Below are positions 6,651 through 9,357 of a DNA stretch of 9,357 nt, in pieces. The DNA comes from Bacteroidota bacterium (GTDB lineage: Bacteria > Bacteroidota > Bacteroidia > Flavobacteriales > Weeksellaceae), in the NCBI GenBank assembly GCA_023433225.1, contig JAEZDQ010000188.1, forward strand, positions 1 to 9,357, read 5' to 3'. Under the pieces are notes generated by a model. That model was given only the letters and a program-made list of their open reading frames with translations, was not told where the DNA came from and did not search any database. Position 1 is the stretch's first letter, and every line of letters begins with the position of its first letter. The position numbers and the translations under genes were made by a program.

Positions 6651-7619
6651 ATGATTTGGAAAACCGATAAATTTATCATCGCCATTGTTCTGGCCGTTTT
6701 GGCGGCTTACCTTTTCCCTCAAGGCGGCAGCGGAAATGCCAAAGCATTCTTGGACACGGTTAGCAGCATCGGGATTTCGTTTATATTTTTCTTTTACGGG
6801 ATTAAATTGGGTCCGGAAAAGCTCCGATTGGGCGTACGGAACTGGAAACTCCATTTACTGATTCAACTGGCTACATTTTTACTGTTTCCGCTTCTGGTCA
6901 TCGGCTTTTACCCTATCTTCCAAAACGAATCGAATGAAAACCTTTGGTTGGCGTTTTTGTTTTTGGGTGCCATGCCTTCAACGGTTTCCTCATCGGTCGT
7001 CATGGTTTCATTGGCGCGGGGAAATGTGCCAGCAGCTATTTTCAACGCCAGCATTTCGGGCCTTATTGGGATTCTCGTCACACCGTTGTGGATTGGCCTT
7101 TTTATGAAAAATCATTCCGCCGGTTTTGATTTGGGCTCCATTTATGTCAAACTTCTGACGGAAATCCTCATTCCGATTGTTTTGGGTTTATGCCTCCAAA
7201 AATGGTTGGGCCGGATTGCTTTGCGCTACAACCAACAATTGAATACATTCGATAAATCCGTCATCGTCCTCATCATTTACAAAAGTTTTGCGGAATCCTT
7301 CCAAAAGAAAATATTCGAATCGGTTAATTTCTCGGATTTAGCATGGATTACAATTTCAGTAATCCTCTTGTTTGCAGTGGTTTATTTCTTCACCGGATTT
7401 ATATCGCGCATACTGAGATTCAATCGGGAAGACAGGATAACCGCCCAGTTTTGCGGAACCAAAAAATCCTTGGTGCACGGTACCGTTTTTTCCAAAATCC
7501 TTTTCCCGGCTACCTTTCCCGTGGGAATGGTTCTATTGCCTCTGTTGGTTTTCCATGCCGTACAAATCTTCATTGTGGGCATCATCGCTTCGCGGAAATC
7601 AAAAGAAATAAATTCCTGA
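6651..7619 (+). CDS. SBF-like (bile acid:sodium symporter family) membrane transporter
   Basis: A 322-residue inner-membrane protein with about nine or ten hydrophobic segments, among them about 8-23, 37-52, 66-88, 98-120, 127-150, 166-182, 203-211, 231-251 and 289-312. The family signatures are clear: GAMPSTVSSSVVMVSLARGN (106-125), NASISGLIGILVTPLW (132-147), and the late FCGTKKSLVHG (267-277) that marks the SBF-like branch (YfeH type). Members of the wider family are sodium-coupled carriers of organic anions; the substrate of this branch is not known and cannot be read from the sequence. The start ATG 6651 gives a normal N-terminus (KTDKFIIAIVLA) but lies only 11 bases after the nfu terminator, leaving little room for a separate promoter. 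The M28 peptidase gene follows after 32 bases on the same strand. Confidence 0.92.
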   Translation: MIWKTDKFIIAIVLAVLAAYLFPQGGSGNAKAFLDTVSSIGISFIFFFYGIKLGPEKLRLGVRNWKLHLLIQLATFLLFPLLVIGFYPIFQNESNENLWLAFLFLGAMPSTVSSSVVMVSLARGNVPAAIFNASISGLIGILVTPLWIGLFMKNHSAGFDLGSIYVKLLTEILIPIVLGLCLQKWLGRIALRYNQQLNTFDKSVIVLIIYKSFAESFQKKIFESVNFSDLAWITISVILLFAVVYFFTGFISRILRFNREDRITAQFCGTKKSLVHGTVFSKILFPATFPVGMVLLPLLVFHAVQIFIVGIIASRKSKEINS

Positions 7620-7625
7620 AAACCG

Positions 7626-7633
7626 TATATTCG
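7626..7633 (+). promoter_or_regulatory. Possible -7 element for the M28 peptidase gene
   Basis: TATATTCG matches TAnnTTTG except for one C, the same variant (TTCG) as in front of nfu. It predicts a start near 7637, about 15 bases before the proposed GTG start at 7652. This supports a start codon downstream of it. Cotranscription with the upstream transporter gene is also possible. Confidence 0.35.
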
Positions 7634-7651
7634 TGGATTAAAACTGATGCT

Positions 7652-8950
7652 GTGCCGTTTCGCCGCCTCCTGAATTTGGTTGTTTTTCTGCCTTGCCTGC
7701 TTTGGTCGCAGGACAACGGGACGGTTGCCTACGGCCGGGCGGTTATTGATTCACTTAGTTCGGGAGCCTTTGCCGGACGCGGTTATGTGGATAACGGAAT
7801 GCGGAAATCTGCAAATTTTATTGCCCATGAATTTGAAAAAATCGGTTTGGATAAACTGGGTAATTCCTATTTTCAAGAATTTACCATGCCGATAAATATC
7901 CTTAAAAATGCTGAACTGACAGTCAATGGCAAGGATTTAAAATACGGAACAGATTTCCTCGTGAAGCCCAGTTCCAAGAGCCAAAGCTTCCACGCCAAAG
8001 AAGTTTATACTTTTTTCCCGGAAAATTTTGCAGCCGCATTACATTCCGAACCGGAGCTGATTGATTTCATTCAAAAGGATTTTTCAGCCCAAAAAGGCAA
8101 GCACATCGTATTTCCGCCACATCAATTTGAAGTGGATTCCATTAACCAATACTACAAACATTGGCCAAACTTTTACATGGCCGAAGAAAACCGTGGCCGA
8201 GCCATTTTTTATTTCACTGATGAGAAACTGACCGCTTCTCTTTCACAAATCCAAGACAGCATTTCAGAATTTATCATCCATGCAAAACATTATAGTAAGG
8301 ATTTAAATATATCGAATTATACTATTGAAAGTAAATTCATTAAAGACTACAATGCAACCAATGTAATCGGCCAGATAGAAGGCGGTCAAACCGATTCACT
8401 GATAGTCATTACCGCTCATTATGATCATTTAGGGAAAGTCGGAAATGTTTATTTTCCCGGTGCGAGCGACAATGCGAGCGGCACAGCTTTTCTGCTGAGC
8501 CTGGCCAAATATTTTTCTGAAAACAAACCAAAGCACACCTTGGTTTTCATTGCCTTCGGAGCAGAAGAAGCCGGTTTGGTGGGTTCACGGTATTTCGTGG
8601 CGCATCCATTATTTGATTTAAACAAAGTGAAACTCTTATTGAACTTCGATATTATGGGCGCGGGAGAAGACGGGATTCAAGTTGTAAACAGTACGGTTTT
8701 CACGAAAGAATATGAACTGTTGAACCGAATCAATACAGAAAAAAATTACCTCAAACAAATCAAAAAACGCGGGGAGGCCTGCAATTCAGATCATTGCCCG
8801 TTTTATGAGCGAGGGATTCCCTCCTTTTTCATTTATACTTTGGGTGGCCCCGGGCATTACCACGATGTTTGGGATACATCGGATTCTTTGAGCCTTGCCG
8901 AATTTGAAGATTTACAGCGATTATTCATTGATTTTATCAACCGACTTTAA
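7652..8950 (+). CDS. Secreted M28 family zinc peptidase (aminopeptidase type)
   Basis: A 432-residue product if started at GTG 7652. The first residues then form a clean signal peptide: (M)PFRR, LLNLVVFLPCLLW, SQ, with cleavage probably after the Gln. The open frame extends back to 7343, but that part lies over the transporter gene and looks non-coding. The C-terminal half is the M28 domain with all metal and catalytic residues in order: His256 (AHYDH), bridging Asp273 (GASDNASG), Glu305-Glu306 (GAEEAG, catalytic base then zinc ligand), Asp333 (NFDIMG) and His404 (GHYHD). M28 enzymes bind two zinc ions and remove N-terminal residues from peptides; the signal peptide suggests a periplasmic or secreted role. 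Residues about 100-230 form a less conserved insert. No C-terminal sorting domain is present. The exact start is uncertain; CTG 7616 is another option. Confidence 0.9.
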   Translation: MPFRRLLNLVVFLPCLLWSQDNGTVAYGRAVIDSLSSGAFAGRGYVDNGMRKSANFIAHEFEKIGLDKLGNSYFQEFTMPINILKNAELTVNGKDLKYGTDFLVKPSSKSQSFHAKEVYTFFPENFAAALHSEPELIDFIQKDFSAQKGKHIVFPPHQFEVDSINQYYKHWPNFYMAEENRGRAIFYFTDEKLTASLSQIQDSISEFIIHAKHYSKDLNISNYTIESKFIKDYNATNVIGQIEGGQTDSLIVITAHYDHLGKVGNVYFPGASDNASGTAFLLSLAKYFSENKPKHTLVFIAFGAEEAGLVGSRYFVAHPLFDLNKVKLLLNFDIMGAGEDGIQVVNSTVFTKEYELLNRINTEKNYLKQIKKRGEACNSDHCPFYERGIPSFFIYTLGGPGHYHDVWDTSDSLSLAEFEDLQRLFIDFINRL

Positions 8951-9357
8951 AGCTTTTCGGCGACGATGCTGTAAACCATCGGGATTTTATTGCCCAAATG
9001 TTTGATTTGGAATTTTCCCGGCTCAAACTCTTCGGTGTGGTTGAAACAATTATAAGGTGAATAGTCATATTCTTCCAAAGCTGAAATTTGCAAACCGTTT
9101 TTAACCAAGCTATTCACAACTTCTCCCAAACCATGGTTCCAAGAAATAAAATTTTCTTTTTCAGAATTTGTTTCCGCATAGGAATTTTCAAAAGTTTCGA
9201 TGGCTGCCGAGTTAAAATAACGGTATTCAACTTGTTTGAAATCATCATCATACATCCACATAAAAGGATGGAATTCCACAAAAACAAATTTTCCTGTGGG
9301 TTTTAGAAAATGCGAAACAATGGCTGCCCATTTCTCCAGGTCAGGCAACCATCAAAT
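8947..9357 (-). CDS. Class I SAM-dependent methyltransferase, C-terminal part, apparently interrupted by a stop codon
   Basis: About 133 residues are readable up to TTG 9348 (WLPDLEKWAAIVSHFLKPTG, then FVFVEFHPFMWMYDDDF, then EYDYSPYNCF, ending VYSIVAEKL). This is the C-terminal half of a flavobacterial class I methyltransferase: the strand after motif III (LKPTGKFVFVEFHP) and the substrate-side region. The SAM-binding motif I would lie beyond the right edge. Directly before the Trp codon, at 9352-9354, the frame has TGA. In homologs as I remember them this position is Gly (VIGWLPDL), so GGA to TGA is a likely single-base nonsense change. Translation from TTG 9348 alone would lack the cofactor site, so it is unlikely to be a working enzyme. 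The substrate is unknown. Its stop codon interlocks with that of the convergent M28 gene. Confidence 0.75.

Noticed and set aside
6263..6685. 140-codon minus-strand frame over the nfu 3' end
   Set aside because: It runs antisense through the conserved CxxC region and across the terminator; a shadow frame.
7343..7651. N-terminal extension of the M28 peptidase frame back to ATG 7343
   Set aside because: It overlaps the transporter gene in another frame, its residues look random, and it would bury a good signal peptide inside the protein.
9352..9354. UGA read as glycine (alternative genetic code)
   Set aside because: A Gly codon replaced by TGA is what code 25 would give, but the PH-SHOCT and transporter genes end properly at TGA, and the organism is clearly Bacteroidota.

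Overview
The window is an ordinary stretch of chromosome from a member of the Bacteroidota, most likely class Flavobacteriia. I infer this from several things. Upstream of many genes there is a TAnnTTTG-type -7 element, and Shine-Dalgarno sequences are absent. The protein sequences are flavobacterial in character: a Dcp-type lipoprotein peptidase, an Nfu protein with two N-domains, and secreted proteins whose signal peptides end in SQ. Base composition is moderate overall, with one clearly AT-richer gene. I cannot name the genus.

Layout. Minus strand, 1-1468: the N-terminal part of an M3 (Dcp-like) lipoprotein peptidase that runs off the left edge. Minus strand, 1558-1640: tRNA-Leu(GAG), followed by its own hairpin terminator. 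Plus strand: aspS (1787-3538), then 3 bases later a secreted TPR-like protein whose reading frame seems broken near its 3' end (3542-4225, continuing in the next frame to 4331), then a PH-SHOCT protein (4469-5056). Minus strand, 5139-5651: a gamma-carbonic-anhydrase-type hexapeptide protein, convergent with the PH-SHOCT gene. Plus strand: an Nfu-type Fe-S scaffold (5709-6587) closed by a strong terminator, an SBF-like (bile-acid:sodium symporter family) membrane transporter (6651-7619) and a secreted M28 zinc peptidase (about 7652-8950). Minus strand, 8947 to the right edge: the C-terminal part of a SAM-dependent methyltransferase that appears to carry an in-frame stop at the very edge.

The genes look like independent housekeeping and periphery units, not one pathway. 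They cover translation (aspS, tRNA-Leu), Fe-S cluster assembly (Nfu), peptide breakdown in the envelope (M3 and M28 peptidases) and transport (SBF-like). I found no mobile element, CRISPR array, phage or defence module, and no convincing new multi-gene system. The points worth a second look are local: a probable frameshift in the TPR gene, a probable nonsense codon in the methyltransferase, a 7-bp tandem repeat placed where the aspS -33 box should be, a probable leaderless start of nfu, and a terminator whose T-run almost touches the next start codon. No stretch longer than 300 bases lacks a gene; the longest gap is the 146-base tRNA-aspS intergenic region.
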